From Halothermothrix sp. (lineage in GTDB: Bacteria; Bacillota; Halanaerobiia; DY22613), in NCBI GenBank assembly GCA_016841825.1, contig JAENYK010000019.1, positions 1 through 63,917 of the forward strand: a stretch of DNA of 63,917 nucleotides, given 5' to 3'. Made by a program: the position numbers and the translations under genes. Every line of letters begins with the position of its first letter. Position 1 is the stretch's first letter. The notes beneath the pieces are model-generated. The model had not been told where the DNA came from. It made no database searches and was given only the letters and a program-made list of their open reading frames with translations. This document shows, in pieces, positions 34,549-43,947 of the stretch.

Positions 34549-34577
34549 TTGAAAATAATTAATATATATGGTATAAT
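34549..34577 (+). promoter_or_regulatory. sigma-A-type promoter of the second peptide gene
   Basis: TTGAAA (34549-34554) and TATAAT (34572-34577), spacing 17, about 35 bases before the ATG. The spacer ATAATTAATATATATGG shares ATAATTAAT with the promoter at 18041-18069. Confidence 0.75.
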
Positions 34578-34612
34578 AGACTCATAAAATTCTTAGAGGG
34601 GGGACTTTAAGG

Positions 34613-34837
34613 ATGAAAAAGTTGGGGGTCATGTTACTTATGTTGGTGTTGGCAATTGGTGTATTTTGTGGAGGAAATTTGTCGAAAGCTTCTAATGTTG
34701 GTAATGATGGTTTTATTACTACCACTGTGGATGGTAGTACCTCTGTTCCAACAGAACCTGGTCTATGTCCCGTTTTTGGTTTGACTACAAATGGAGATGG
34801 TGGACCAATTTGGGATGATGGCCCAGGGAGTCAATAG
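34613..34837 (+). CDS. small secreted peptide precursor (second)
   Basis: A 74-residue protein with a clear signal peptide: KK, then a hydrophobic stretch LGVMLLMLVLAIGVFCGG, with probable cleavage near SKA. The exported ~48 residues are Gly/Asp/Thr rich and end GGPIWDDGPGSQ, with a single Cys in PGLCPVFG. It has its own promoter, RBS (AGAGGGGGG) and terminator. The gene for a TPR protein follows. The arrangement parallels the peptide at 19270-19458, although the primary sequences share only the signal layout and a G-P-W / G-P-I-W element. Candidate signalling pro-peptide; function unknown. Confidence 0.6.
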   Translation: MKKLGVMLLMLVLAIGVFCGGNLSKASNVGNDGFITTTVDGSTSVPTEPGLCPVFGLTTNGDGGPIWDDGPGSQ

Positions 34838-34874
34838 AGGGAAAATCTATTGGCGGAAATGACTTATTTAAAAA

Positions 34875-34900
34875 ATACACCGTAAAGGTGTATTTTTTTT
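34875..34900 (+). terminator. terminator after the second peptide gene
   Basis: ATACACC (34875-34881) pairs with GGTGTAT (34887-34893) around loop GTAAA and is followed by a run of T residues. It separates peptide and TPR transcripts. Confidence 0.85.
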
Positions 34901-34945
34901 TAAAATAATTTACTCAATAAAAATAATATACTTAATAAAATTTCT

Positions 34946-34974
34946 TGATTTTACTAGTATATTAATGTATAATT
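34946..34974 (+). promoter_or_regulatory. sigma-A-type promoter of the TPR gene
   Basis: TTGATT (34946-34951) and TATAAT (34969-34974) are spaced by 17 bases, ~36 bases before the GTG start of the TPR protein. Confidence 0.65.
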
Positions 34975-35010
34975 ATTACAACAAAGATAATACCGGGGTG
35001 GTGGATAAAT

Positions 35011-35997
35011 GTGGTTGTAGAATTTACCCGGCATGATGTCATACAACAGTTTGAGAATCATCTTGAATTAGCCGATATGCAAAAAAACAATAAAAATTAT
35101 CGAGATGCGATAGAAGAGTACTTTCAGGCACTTCCCCTAACTAAGTATATTAACAATATTACTTCTGGGCAGTTAAAACAGAAGATTGCGGATTGCTATT
35201 ATTACTTACATGAATATAAAATAGCAATCCGTTATTATGACGAAATCATCGACAAATATGCTGATGATCTGACAGAGAATGAGTTTATCTTCGTTTTAAT
35301 TCGCAAAGGTGTAGCCATGGGCAAGTTAGGGTATTATAGCCGTGCTATTGATCTCTTTGAAACAGTTGCCTCTTATGAATCTAAAGATGCTAAGATTAAA
35401 GCATATAATAATCTGGCAATCTTATATTCTTATATGCATAAATTCACTGAGCGGGACTGTCTTTCTAAAGCTTTGGAGTATTCCACAAAAGCTTTGGTTT
35501 TGACCGATGAGAATTTAAAAGCCAGAATTCACGGTATTCTACATAATATGGGAATGATCTATCATGACCAGAGAAAATATGAAAAGGCTCTCGAAACATT
35601 TGAAAATGCACTAATCCTTACTGAGGACCCTTTACGTCAAGCCAAAACCTATTGTGAGATAGCTAGAACCAAAATTGAACTATTGGAGCTGGATGAAGCT
35701 CTGACACATCTAAACTTTGCCCAGAAGATTTTGATCAAATACAAAGATTTTCATGAGATATCTAACTCTTTGTACATATTAGGAATTCTTTATATGAAAA
35801 AAGGAGAAATAGCCAACAGTCATAACTATCTACAAACAGCTCTCTTTGGCTTTCTGGAACTTCAGGCATACCCAGAGGTCGTCCAGACCTGTCTTCAATT
35901 GTACAAGCTCTTTGTTGGTATTGACCGCAGTAGAGCAGAAGTTTATTATGAGCAATACAAATTTTATATTAATTATGTAGATCCATTAGGTGAATGA
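35011..35997 (+). CDS. TPR-repeat protein, Rap-like candidate sensor (second pair)
   Basis: A 328-residue helical protein built of tetratricopeptide repeats across its length, e.g. IADCYYYLHEYKIAIRYYDEI near residue 53, GMIYHDQRKYEKALETFENAL near 178 and ILGILYMKKGEIANSHNYL near 250. No DNA-binding domain is apparent. GTG 35011 follows GGGGTGGTGG at 7 bases. It follows a secreted-peptide gene and is paralogous to the 20033-20989 product, so the two belong to one family in this genome. A peptide-responsive regulatory role is inferred from that context; a generic scaffold role is also possible. Confidence 0.7.
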   Translation: MVVEFTRHDVIQQFENHLELADMQKNNKNYRDAIEEYFQALPLTKYINNITSGQLKQKIADCYYYLHEYKIAIRYYDEIIDKYADDLTENEFIFVLIRKGVAMGKLGYYSRAIDLFETVASYESKDAKIKAYNNLAILYSYMHKFTERDCLSKALEYSTKALVLTDENLKARIHGILHNMGMIYHDQRKYEKALETFENALILTEDPLRQAKTYCEIARTKIELLELDEALTHLNFAQKILIKYKDFHEISNSLYILGILYMKKGEIANSHNYLQTALFGFLELQAYPEVVQTCLQLYKLFVGIDRSRAEVYYEQYKFYINYVDPLGE

Positions 35998-36026
35998 TGT
36001 CAGTCATAACTAATTTTTGATATGTA

Positions 36027-36058
36027 AAAACCCGGGATAAATATTACCCCGGGTTTTG
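36027..36058. terminator. bidirectional terminator between convergent genes
   Basis: AAAACCCGGG (36027-36036) pairs with CCCGGGTTTT (36048-36057) around an 11-base loop, with A and T tracts on the two sides. It serves the TPR gene (plus) and the outer-membrane protein gene (minus). Confidence 0.88.
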
Positions 36059-36071
36059 TTGATCTATAGTG

Positions 36072-37478
36072 TTAGAATTCAAGCGAAGTATTAAGTCCAA
36101 CAGAGGCACTTTTCAGGTTAAATGCTGCCCCCAGATCAGTTTTAAATGGCCCCAGATGGAGACCTAAACCAGTTGTATAACTTAAACTGTTTTTGGTCAG
36201 GATAATTCCAGCCCGTAATGGCAGAATCCGAATCGGATTTAATTCTACTCCTGCTCCAAGTTCGTAATTGCGTTTAGTAGTAAAGATCATCTGATCATTA
36301 TTGTCAAGATTTACTGAGACGTTCTTAACGGTTGATGCCTGTAATCCTACAAGCAGCCACCGATAAAATTGATAAGAGACACCGGCATTAATTCTGGAAG
36401 GAAGAGGAACTTTTATTGGATTCTCTCCGTCCCGAATAATTGGTTCGTCAGGAAGAGTAAATTGTTCGGAAACAGTTGAATCTTTGACGATACCATATTC
36501 TAAGATTTGATAGTTATTAAACTTTAAAGAACCATTATTCATCGAACTTAGCCCAAAAGCGAGCTTTCCTCTACGACCATAAATTCCCAGATCAATGGCA
36601 GAACCCATTCCCAGAAAATCTGTATCGGTCGGATTGTCTGGATCTAGAGTGTAAACCCCTCTGAGAATAGGCAGTGTCTCTCCGTCCTCCATCTCATCAA
36701 ATTTTTCCGTAACAGCTGTCTGATCTGCAAAGAAAATGTTCACCGTCCGAATACCATCTTCATCCGCTTCACCATATGCCAGATAGAAATCAGTGTCGTC
36801 AGTTAATCCTATATTACCATATCCACCAGCTACCACGTGATAACTTCCACCTACATAGAATTCATCAAAGTACTCGCCAATAACAGAAATTTTCTGTAAA
36901 GGGATGCTCACAGTAGCACCAACATCACCGGTAACGAGAACATCAGTCTGGGTATCCGAAAGGGAGATTAGCTTATCGGGATCAGGATTGGAGATGTCGC
37001 CATCCAGATCAATATATTGGCCATTGCCCTTTAATAACAGAGTAAAGATATCTTTGTCCAGTGTACCACGACCATAGCCTTGAACGCCTACAGAAAGACC
37101 TACAGGGCCAATAATAATCTTTGGTCTGGTTGTGTGATTTAAGTATAAACTCATTCCGTCATCAGGGATAGAATCCAGGATCGCATTGACCTCTTCCTCT
37201 GTTAAAATTGAATCGCTACCTTCGACTAGACCACCATATTCTAATACATCCATAAGATCAAAAGAATCACTTTTGATCGAAGTATTTAAAAGGGCTAGGT
37301 CGAGCACAAAAACGTTGCCGGGACTCATTGCAGCAGGATTCCATTCAATCCCATTATCACCTGGTTGAGCTGGCCCCGGAGCATTTCCCATACCCAAAAG
37401 ATCTGCAGACGTCTGTCCTATTCCTGAAAAGCAGCTAATTATTAGAATCAGTCCGAGCAGAAAATATACTTTTTTCAT
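36072..37478 (-). CDS. predicted outer-membrane beta-barrel protein
   Basis: About 468 residues: a signal peptide (KKVYFLLGLILIISCFSG), then an N-terminal LLGMGNAPGPAQPGDNGIEWN-like segment seen in TraF/PorV-type long barrels. Alternating hydrophobic/polar strands follow through the chain, and the protein ends GLNTSLEF. A C-terminal Phe after a strand is the usual BAM recognition signal. The ATG at 37478 is chosen because AAAGGAGTG lies upstream; a GTG at 37487 overlaps that RBS. It forms an operon behind the large lipoprotein gene, 15 bases away. Function unknown; an outer-membrane location indicates a diderm cell. Confidence 0.7.
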   Translation of the reverse strand: MKKVYFLLGLILIISCFSGIGQTSADLLGMGNAPGPAQPGDNGIEWNPAAMSPGNVFVLDLALLNTSIKSDSFDLMDVLEYGGLVEGSDSILTEEEVNAILDSIPDDGMSLYLNHTTRPKIIIGPVGLSVGVQGYGRGTLDKDIFTLLLKGNGQYIDLDGDISNPDPDKLISLSDTQTDVLVTGDVGATVSIPLQKISVIGEYFDEFYVGGSYHVVAGGYGNIGLTDDTDFYLAYGEADEDGIRTVNIFFADQTAVTEKFDEMEDGETLPILRGVYTLDPDNPTDTDFLGMGSAIDLGIYGRRGKLAFGLSSMNNGSLKFNNYQILEYGIVKDSTVSEQFTLPDEPIIRDGENPIKVPLPSRINAGVSYQFYRWLLVGLQASTVKNVSVNLDNNDQMIFTTKRNYELGAGVELNPIRILPLRAGIILTKNSLSYTTGLGLHLGPFKTDLGAAFNLKSASVGLNTSLEF

Positions 37479-37493
37479 CAATCTCACTCCTTT

Positions 37494-39554
37494 CTATATG
37501 TCCATGTTCGATGGATCAATATTCAACTTACCATTTATCCAGAGATTTAACTTAATAGTATCATTAGATCGGGCAGTCAGTGTCAGAGGTGCTCCAGTGT
37601 CATTAGGAATCAGAGCATCGACCTTTAAGGTATAACCTTCTGGATCAAAGAGGATATCAAAAAGTTCGGAGGTTAAGGTGACCTTAATATCCCCTTCCCG
37701 TTCAATGAGTTGATTGCTTGAGTTCAATTTTGCCGGATAAAGTTTGGCATCAATCGGGTAAGTTGTGCCATCAGATCCAATAAACGTCAGGATAGTTCCA
37801 AGAGCAAGAGTAGATCTGTTAACATAGTCAATATGCAGAGTAACCGGATCAATAAAATCTGTGAATACAACATCTGAATCATAATATTCATTCAAATGTT
37901 CTTCATATACAGTACCTAAATTGTAGTCACCTGCAGGAACTGTCAAAGCTAATGGTAGGGCAACATGTATAGATGGCTTAATGTAATCGCCTACCTCAAT
38001 ATAAAAGTCCGATCCAGGATCATTAAGCAATAAGTTAGCATCAATAGATATGTTCTCTGGTTTTGAAGAGATCATACTTAGGAATGTATCGTAGTCATCC
38101 TGTTCATGTAATTTGAACTCATAATCGGAAGTACGTGCAGGTAATTCAATGGCAAATTCTGCGCTATTTAACATTGGGGAAGTCGTTGTTGGACCTTCAT
38201 AGACCTTAATTGCCAGATCTAATTCTCCGGATAGACTGGTCTGATTATCGAACCCAATAGTCAAGAAGATATCCTCAAACTCTGGTAAATTGTCATGGAT
38301 TCCTTCCGGATATTCTATGGTCTGCATAGCCTGGTCTATACCCAGATCTTCTAAGTCGATCTCCCATTGATCACCGATTAATGCGGAGACATCTCCATCA
38401 AATCGCTGAATCTCGTAGGTTCCTGCGTTCAGACTTAAATTGTACTGATATGGTATTATCGTATTGGTTGCGTTATCGTAAACATCATATTGCATAGGGT
38501 CAGAATAATTTAGCGATACTTCACCGATGAGTGGTTCATTAATATTGAAAGTCTTACCTGTTAAATCAATATATTTATCCTGAGTATATGGGTCAGTTTC
38601 AACAATATTTTGTCCATCCTGCAGGATTCGAAAATCAATTTCAAAAGGAAAAGCTTTAGTCTCATCAGCCATCTGGCGATCTACAATAATATCAATTCTT
38701 CCAGAGGCAAAAGTGACACTGGCATCAACATCTGAATCAAGATTAAAGGCTGAAAATGGGTTAATCTCAGGTATTGAGATATCAGGCAATTCTATTCCCA
38801 GGGTTTCCACAGTATTCACGGGGTCTGAGAGGTTGATCTCTACTATTTTTAGGGGTCCAACTGATGGTAAAATAGTAATAGTACCACTGTTTGATGAACT
38901 GTAGTTAACTATGAAGTCAAGGTTATTGGGAACTTCACATAGAGCTAATGAAATAGATTCATTATGTTCACCAGCGGGAAGATTTGGTAATTCAATGATG
39001 TCATTGCCCACCTGATCTCCTTCAGAATCGACTATCTGAATAGATAAAAAATCCAGTTGGGCATCGGTTTCAATTTTGAAGTCCATCTTATTGCTGGCTT
39101 CATCAGATAATCTCATAGTGTTAAATCGGGCACTAGTATAATAACCATGCTGATCTGCATATCCGAACGAACCTGATCCGGGGGCAAAAGAGGAAGTAAA
39201 GGGATTCTCCTCAAAACTACTATAAACAGGAATTACGTCCTGACCACTCCAGACCGGACCAATGTCAAAATCCAGATCATGATCCATAGTAGGTATCTCA
39301 TCTATGGAATAGGCTTCGTATTCTTCATCAAAGATAAAAGAGAAGATCTGGGTGTATGGGTCTATTTCAGTATCGGCCTCCCGAAGAGCTTCTGACAATA
39401 AATCACCAATTTGAATCTCACCTTTAGCCAGCGGGAGAACATATTCCGGACTCCAGGATGGCGCGGTAACTTCGTCTTTAAATTTAGGAAGACATCCTGC
39501 TGCTAATACGACAAAGAGGATAATGACAGGAACCAGTATCTTGACTTTACGCAT
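37494..39554 (-). CDS. large surface or periplasmic lipoprotein, beta-rich
   Basis: A 686-residue lipoprotein. The signal peptide ends in LAAGC with Cys near residue 21. The rest is rich in Asp, Thr and beta-strand patterns without transmembrane segments, and repeated 'D-x-D' and 'LNI/LNL' strands suggest tandem beta-sandwich modules. ATG 39554 has AAAAGGAG upstream with good spacing; a GTG at 39563 abuts the RBS. Co-transcription with a probable outer-membrane barrel suggests that the two act together at the outer membrane. No enzymatic motif is visible and I do not recognise a family. Confidence 0.72.
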   Translation of the reverse strand: MRKVKILVPVIILFVVLAAGCLPKFKDEVTAPSWSPEYVLPLAKGEIQIGDLLSEALREADTEIDPYTQIFSFIFDEEYEAYSIDEIPTMDHDLDFDIGPVWSGQDVIPVYSSFEENPFTSSFAPGSGSFGYADQHGYYTSARFNTMRLSDEASNKMDFKIETDAQLDFLSIQIVDSEGDQVGNDIIELPNLPAGEHNESISLALCEVPNNLDFIVNYSSSNSGTITILPSVGPLKIVEINLSDPVNTVETLGIELPDISIPEINPFSAFNLDSDVDASVTFASGRIDIIVDRQMADETKAFPFEIDFRILQDGQNIVETDPYTQDKYIDLTGKTFNINEPLIGEVSLNYSDPMQYDVYDNATNTIIPYQYNLSLNAGTYEIQRFDGDVSALIGDQWEIDLEDLGIDQAMQTIEYPEGIHDNLPEFEDIFLTIGFDNQTSLSGELDLAIKVYEGPTTTSPMLNSAEFAIELPARTSDYEFKLHEQDDYDTFLSMISSKPENISIDANLLLNDPGSDFYIEVGDYIKPSIHVALPLALTVPAGDYNLGTVYEEHLNEYYDSDVVFTDFIDPVTLHIDYVNRSTLALGTILTFIGSDGTTYPIDAKLYPAKLNSSNQLIEREGDIKVTLTSELFDILFDPEGYTLKVDALIPNDTGAPLTLTARSNDTIKLNLWINGKLNIDPSNMDI

Positions 39555-39922
39555 GTGGTTCACACTCCTTTTAAATAAGATTCAGAACAGATAGGTATAA
39601 TATAACCATCTGCTCAAGGAAAAAAGTACTAATCCTTAAATTAAATTATATCTTATCACTATTGTACAGTCAAGAAATTAGCAGAATACTTTCTCTAAAA
39701 AGTAGTGGAATATAATTTATAAAAAAATGCAAAACCAAATATTTAAATATTATTCGACAATATCATATTATATCAAATAATTATTAAAAATGAGCTACTA
39801 TAGTGCCAAGTGATATAAAAAATAAGAAATATAAATATATAATCAATCCAAAAACTTTTCCTTGTTAATCATTACATAATAAGTATTAATAAAGAGTAAA
39901 ATATGAGTAAGGAGGCGATAAT
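39555..39922. other. divergent promoter region, no gene seen
   Basis: A 368-base AT-rich gap between the lipoprotein gene (minus) and spoVT (plus). It must contain both promoters. I could not pick a convincing sigma-A box; spoVT in relatives is read by forespore sigma-G, whose sites are harder to recognise by eye. Confidence 0.4.
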
Positions 39923-40453
39923 ATGAAAGCGACAGGTATTGTTAGAAAAATAGACAATTTAGGTCGTGTGGTAATTCCCAAAGAGTTAAGGAGAAATTTA
40001 AATATTGACGAAGGTACTAATCTGGAAATCTTCGTAGATCGAAAAGGTACTGTAATCTTGAAAAAATATTCTCCTTTGGCAGAGATTGACCAGATTGATG
40101 ATTATGTAATGACTTTGTCTGAAACTACTGAGTGTGACGCTATGATTGTTGATACAGAAAAAGTTATCGCGTCATCCATTGATAATGTGAATTCTAGATT
40201 GGGTAAAGGTGTTTTGGACGCTTTAGAACAACGTAAATCTGTGATGATTGAAAAGGCGGGAACCGAAGAAATTTGTAAAGATTGCGGCAGCCAGAAGTGC
40301 AATATTCAGTCAGCGGTAATCAATCCAATTATTCGTCATGGGGATATTTTTGGTGCTATCCTCTTGACTTCTTGTGACAAAACATTGGGGGATTATGAGA
40401 TGACTATTGCTAAAACTGCTGCTACTATTCTGGCCAAACAGGCCAGAGTATAA
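39923..40453 (+). CDS. spoVT: stage V sporulation protein T, AbrB-family regulator
   Basis: Forespore transcription factor of 176 residues. The N-terminal swapped-hairpin AbrB domain reads MKATGIVRKIDNLGRVVIPK through LEIFVDRKG (1-45), and a GAF-like domain with CDAMIVDTEKVIAS near 73 and a CKDCGSQKC segment near 115 follows. Length and domain order match B. subtilis SpoVT (178). It tunes sigma-G genes during spore maturation. The RBS AAGGAGG precedes the ATG, and it is followed by its own terminator. This is strong evidence that the organism sporulates. Confidence 0.95.
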   Translation: MKATGIVRKIDNLGRVVIPKELRRNLNIDEGTNLEIFVDRKGTVILKKYSPLAEIDQIDDYVMTLSETTECDAMIVDTEKVIASSIDNVNSRLGKGVLDALEQRKSVMIEKAGTEEICKDCGSQKCNIQSAVINPIIRHGDIFGAILLTSCDKTLGDYEMTIAKTAATILAKQARV

Positions 40454-40505
40454 AGAAATTATGTAAAGTATGGTCTGTATAAAATAATATATTGAATCAA
40501 AAGTT

Positions 40506-40546
40506 AAGGAAAAGTACCTATCTCTAATGGGGGGCTTTTCCTTTAA
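40506..40546 (+). terminator. terminator after spoVT
   Basis: AAGGAAAAG (40506-40514) and CTTTTCCTT (40535-40543) form a 9-bp stem with a 20-base loop containing GGGGGG, followed by TTAATTTT. Confidence 0.65.
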
Positions 40547-40687
40547 TTTTGGCATCTGAGATTTACAAATACCCAGTGTTGTACTTGCTCTAAAAAGAGG
40601 AAAATGATACAATATAGCTATGGATTTTCTGAAATGGAGTAGTCAAAGCAGTTCTCAAATATCTGGGTATTAACTAGGAGGGGAAAA

Positions 40688-41425
40688 ATGGTTGATTATC
40701 AAAAATTTACTGAAAGATTGGTTAATTGGATTAAGGATCAAGTATTTGATAGCGGATTGAAAGGGACAGTGGTCGGACTTAGTGGCGGCATAGACAGTGC
40801 AGTAACTGCGGTTTTATGTAAAAAAGCCTTTCCAAATTCGACTCTGGGATTGATTATGCCATGTTATAGTAATTCTGAGGATCAAGCCCATGCCAAAATG
40901 CTTGCAGAAAAGTTTGATATTCCTTATAAAGTAATAAATTTGGAAAAGCCTTTTGATGCTTTTCAGGAAATAGTGGATGAGGGAGAGAAATTAGCAGAAG
41001 ATAGTTTAGTAAGAGCTAATCTTAAACCTCGACTGAGAATGATTACACTTTATTATTATGCAGGCTTGAATAATGCTCTTGTTGTGGGTACAGATAATCG
41101 TAGTGAATTAGAGGTTGGGTATTTTACCAAATATGGAGATGGAGGCGTAGATATTACCCCTCTGGCTACCCTTGTCAAAAAACAAGTTAGAGAAGTGGCT
41201 AAGTATCTGGGAATACCGGAAGTGATTATTACTAAGCAGCCTTCAGCAGGTCTGTGGAGTAATCAGACCGATGAGGCTGAGATGGGAATTACCTATGAGC
41301 AATTGGATCATTATATCTTGACTGGAGAAGCCGAAGAATCTGTAAAAGAGACTGTGGACAGATTAAATAAAAGGAGTCGCCATAAGCTAAAAATGCCACC
41401 TAAGCCTGATTTTGTACCGGAATAG
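40688..41425 (+). CDS. nadE: NAD+ synthetase, ammonia-dependent
   Basis: Last step of NAD synthesis: adenylation and amidation of nicotinate adenine dinucleotide. The P-loop GLSGGIDSAVTAVL (residues ~30-43) is the N-type ATP pyrophosphatase motif, and VVGTDNRSELEVGYFTKYGDGG (~137-158) and LVKKQVREVAKYLG follow. At 245 residues without the nitrilase domain, it is the NH3-using short form, common in anaerobes. The RBS GGAGGGG precedes the ATG. It stands alone between terminators. Confidence 0.95.
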   Translation: MVDYQKFTERLVNWIKDQVFDSGLKGTVVGLSGGIDSAVTAVLCKKAFPNSTLGLIMPCYSNSEDQAHAKMLAEKFDIPYKVINLEKPFDAFQEIVDEGEKLAEDSLVRANLKPRLRMITLYYYAGLNNALVVGTDNRSELEVGYFTKYGDGGVDITPLATLVKKQVREVAKYLGIPEVIITKQPSAGLWSNQTDEAEMGITYEQLDHYILTGEAEESVKETVDRLNKRSRHKLKMPPKPDFVPE

Positions 41426-41548
41426 TTGTTTTGAAGAACTAATCTGCAAATGTCGTAACATTCGACTGGTTTAATACATATTTTATATTAAGGAGACTTT
41501 AAACTGTCTCTATAGACTCAAATCTGAAACTGAGGAGGAAGTTAAAAT

Positions 41549-42076
41549 ATGTATTGTAAGAAATATTGGGGAAGTGACGTTTGCAAAGATAGTAAATTTA
41601 ATAAACATGAACCTTTATTTCGCCGTGAAAAATTCAAACTGTTAAAGGTAATCGGTGAAGAAGTAATTCAGGTAGTTTCGGATTCAACAGATCGCCTGGA
41701 TTTTCCTGCTAAGGACATTATCAAGGTAACCTTTGAACTGGGTTGCACAACTGACCATGCGTTTAAAAACAAGATCGTCAAACAAGGTATTATTCACAAA
41801 AAAGTCCTCTATTGTGATACTAGCGGTATAGTTCGTTGTCAGATTTTTGACATTCCGTTTACAGCTCCTGCTGAGATTCCTGGCGTAGATCCTTGTCTTG
41901 AATTAGAATTTCAGGAAAAATTAATTCTTGCTGAGACTGACTATTTGATGTTAGATTGTCAGACTGTAAATGCAAAAGTAGTCTTTGAGATTAAGATCAA
42001 AGTCAGTACCTGGGTACAAGAATATTTACAAGTATGTAATTCTAATATAGTTAGCCATCTGCAAATTTGTCGATAA
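41549..42076 (+). CDS. SPOCS (DUF3794) domain protein
   Basis: A 175-residue protein consisting mainly of one SPOCS/DUF3794 domain, the beta-rich module found in spore-coat and sporulation proteins such as SpoVID/SafA. It shows the typical 'KVIVQGxIxKKVxYxD' block as IVKQGIIHKKVLYCDTSG near residue 80. PFTAPAEIPGVDP near 108 and a final VNAKVVFEIKIKV strand complete the domain. Cys pairs at both ends (YCKKYW, VCN, ICR) are notable for a possible coat location. No transmembrane or signal sequence. Confidence 0.8.
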   Translation: MYCKKYWGSDVCKDSKFNKHEPLFRREKFKLLKVIGEEVIQVVSDSTDRLDFPAKDIIKVTFELGCTTDHAFKNKIVKQGIIHKKVLYCDTSGIVRCQIFDIPFTAPAEIPGVDPCLELEFQEKLILAETDYLMLDCQTVNAKVVFEIKIKVSTWVQEYLQVCNSNIVSHLQICR

Positions 42077-42109
42077 CTTGAATAACTTTGCACCAATATC
42101 GTTTGATAA

Positions 42110-42161
42110 AAAGACTGTTGCGCAACTGCAACAGTCTTTATGCACCCTTCAAAGGGTGCTT
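42110..42161. terminator. tandem hairpin terminators between convergent genes
   Basis: The first hairpin, AAAGACTGTTGC (42110-42121) with GCAACAGTCTTT (42128-42139), and the second, GCACCC (42142-42147) with GGGTGC (42154-42159) followed by TTTTG, lie back to back. They can serve the SPOCS gene and, in reverse, the peptidase gene. Confidence 0.85.
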
Positions 42162-42218
42162 TTGTTTTGAATTATTATGATAAACAGGGCAAAGTTTATT
42201 GAAAATTATTTTGCCAGA

Positions 42219-43799
42219 TTACCCCAAAATCCTGACAGCGAAATCGGGGATTAGTTTGTGACCAGTAGCCTGTTCCAAAATATCATTCCAATGGTATGTG
42301 GCGCCAATTTTAAAGATGTTCTCAATTAAAAAAGAACCAATTCTCAAATCATTACATAGATATGAAATTTGTAATTCTTCCTTAACAGCAGCTTCAATCT
42401 GATATGCCGCCAGATAACCCAGAATATAGTTGTGATAATATGCCGGGAAATTACTCAGATGGACTTTCGCAGCCCAGTCAGCCTGACCCTGTCGATCTGC
42501 AGGTCTTTTGAGCATCTGCAATTCTTCTACCAGACTCCACCAGAGATCATTCAAATCCTGATCAGGATTTTTGTATAATTCCCGTTCAAAATAAACCATT
42601 ACCAGACCCCAACGGATGAAGATCAAAAGGTTTAACTGTTCCTGCCAAAATAATTGGTTTTTCATGGTATTTACCAGTTCGGGTTGAATTCCTGCCACTT
42701 CTTTTAACCATTGTGGATTACGAGCTTGATTTCCAAACATTAAGGCAATAGCTTCGGTAAGGAACATATGGCCTGGTCTCCTGAGCATTATTGGGAGGTC
42801 AGGGTCAAGATATTTATCATACACTCCATGACCCAATTCGTGCAGCAGAGTGTTTAACCACTTTTCGGTATTCTTCAAATTACAAAGAATTCGTACATCT
42901 CCCTCACCATCAATATGAGTACAGAAAGCGTATTCATTCTTGCCTTTCCGTTCATATAAATCACTCTTTTCCAGGATGGTAGTTACATCCAGGCCAATAT
43001 CCCGATAATAGTTAGTAACTAGTTTTATAATATCAAGATTTTTAATATATATATCCAGGTTAATATCATCATCTACAGGTGTCTCCTGGAAGAAAGGATC
43101 ACTGTAATGCCATGGTCTCAATTGATTTATGGGTATTTGAAATCTTTTCGCAAGTTTTTGATCTGTTTTCTTTTTAGCATTTTTAAAAGGTATATCTGTC
43201 TGTTCTTTGAGTTGATCTAAAATTTGGAAGAGCTCTTCTTCGTTGAGATCTCCAGTTTTCAAAGCCATAGTATAGTAATTATCGAATCCAAGTTTTTGAG
43301 CCGCCTGATTTCTAATCTTAACTAGCTCTAATAATAAAGGAGCAACCTGTTGTCCAATTTGTTTACTGGCTATGTAGACAGATTTTCGTTCTGTACTATC
43401 TATTGAATCATGCAAAATCTCTATAATCTCATTATTGGAGAGTTGTTTGTTCTGGTAGCGAGCACGAAAGTTAGTAAATTCACTGGTGATATCGGTCTCT
43501 AATCTGATAATCTCCTTAATGAGTTTGGGGTCGATTTGAAACTTGAGATAGGTATAATAAAGTTTGGTAAGTTGACGCTGGAGTATTTGGTCATCAATTG
43601 GGGAATCAAGAAAAGATTTGATAGTTGCAAAATCACCAGCATTAGAAAGAAAGTCAGCTTTTTGAGTGCTACAGTGAGCCAATTTTTCCCTTAACTCTTG
43701 AGTGCCTTGTGTAGAAAAATCCCAATACGCCTTGTTAAGCTCGGTATCAAATTGATGTAACCGGGTCACTCGATCATTTAAGAAACTTCGAATATCCAT
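42219..43799 (-). CDS. zinc metallopeptidase, M2/M3-like gluzincin
   Basis: A 526-residue helical metallopeptidase. The zinc motif LLHELGHGVYD lies near residue 322 and the downstream Glu ligand is in FLTEAIALMFG near 355. These are spaced as in oligoendopeptidase F and ACE-type enzymes. It lacks a signal peptide, so it probably degrades peptides in the cytoplasm. The start ATG 43799 has AAAGGAGTG upstream; an earlier in-frame start 42 bases upstream has no RBS. It lies downstream of hydF on the same strand, with a ~150-base gap. Confidence 0.88.
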   Translation of the reverse strand: MDIRSFLNDRVTRLHQFDTELNKAYWDFSTQGTQELREKLAHCSTQKADFLSNAGDFATIKSFLDSPIDDQILQRQLTKLYYTYLKFQIDPKLIKEIIRLETDITSEFTNFRARYQNKQLSNNEIIEILHDSIDSTERKSVYIASKQIGQQVAPLLLELVKIRNQAAQKLGFDNYYTMALKTGDLNEEELFQILDQLKEQTDIPFKNAKKKTDQKLAKRFQIPINQLRPWHYSDPFFQETPVDDDINLDIYIKNLDIIKLVTNYYRDIGLDVTTILEKSDLYERKGKNEYAFCTHIDGEGDVRILCNLKNTEKWLNTLLHELGHGVYDKYLDPDLPIMLRRPGHMFLTEAIALMFGNQARNPQWLKEVAGIQPELVNTMKNQLFWQEQLNLLIFIRWGLVMVYFERELYKNPDQDLNDLWWSLVEELQMLKRPADRQGQADWAAKVHLSNFPAYYHNYILGYLAAYQIEAAVKEELQISYLCNDLRIGSFLIENIFKIGATYHWNDILEQATGHKLIPDFAVRILG

Positions 43800-43947
43800 G
43801 TCTGTTGTCACTCCTTTATAATAATTTCGATAATAAAACAATTTCTAGATCAATCTTAAAACTCCTTTTTAATAAACAAAAAATTCTGGTAATGTTTAAA
43901 ATACAAATCTAAAAGTGGAATTTTGAGAATTAATTTTATAAATCAAA

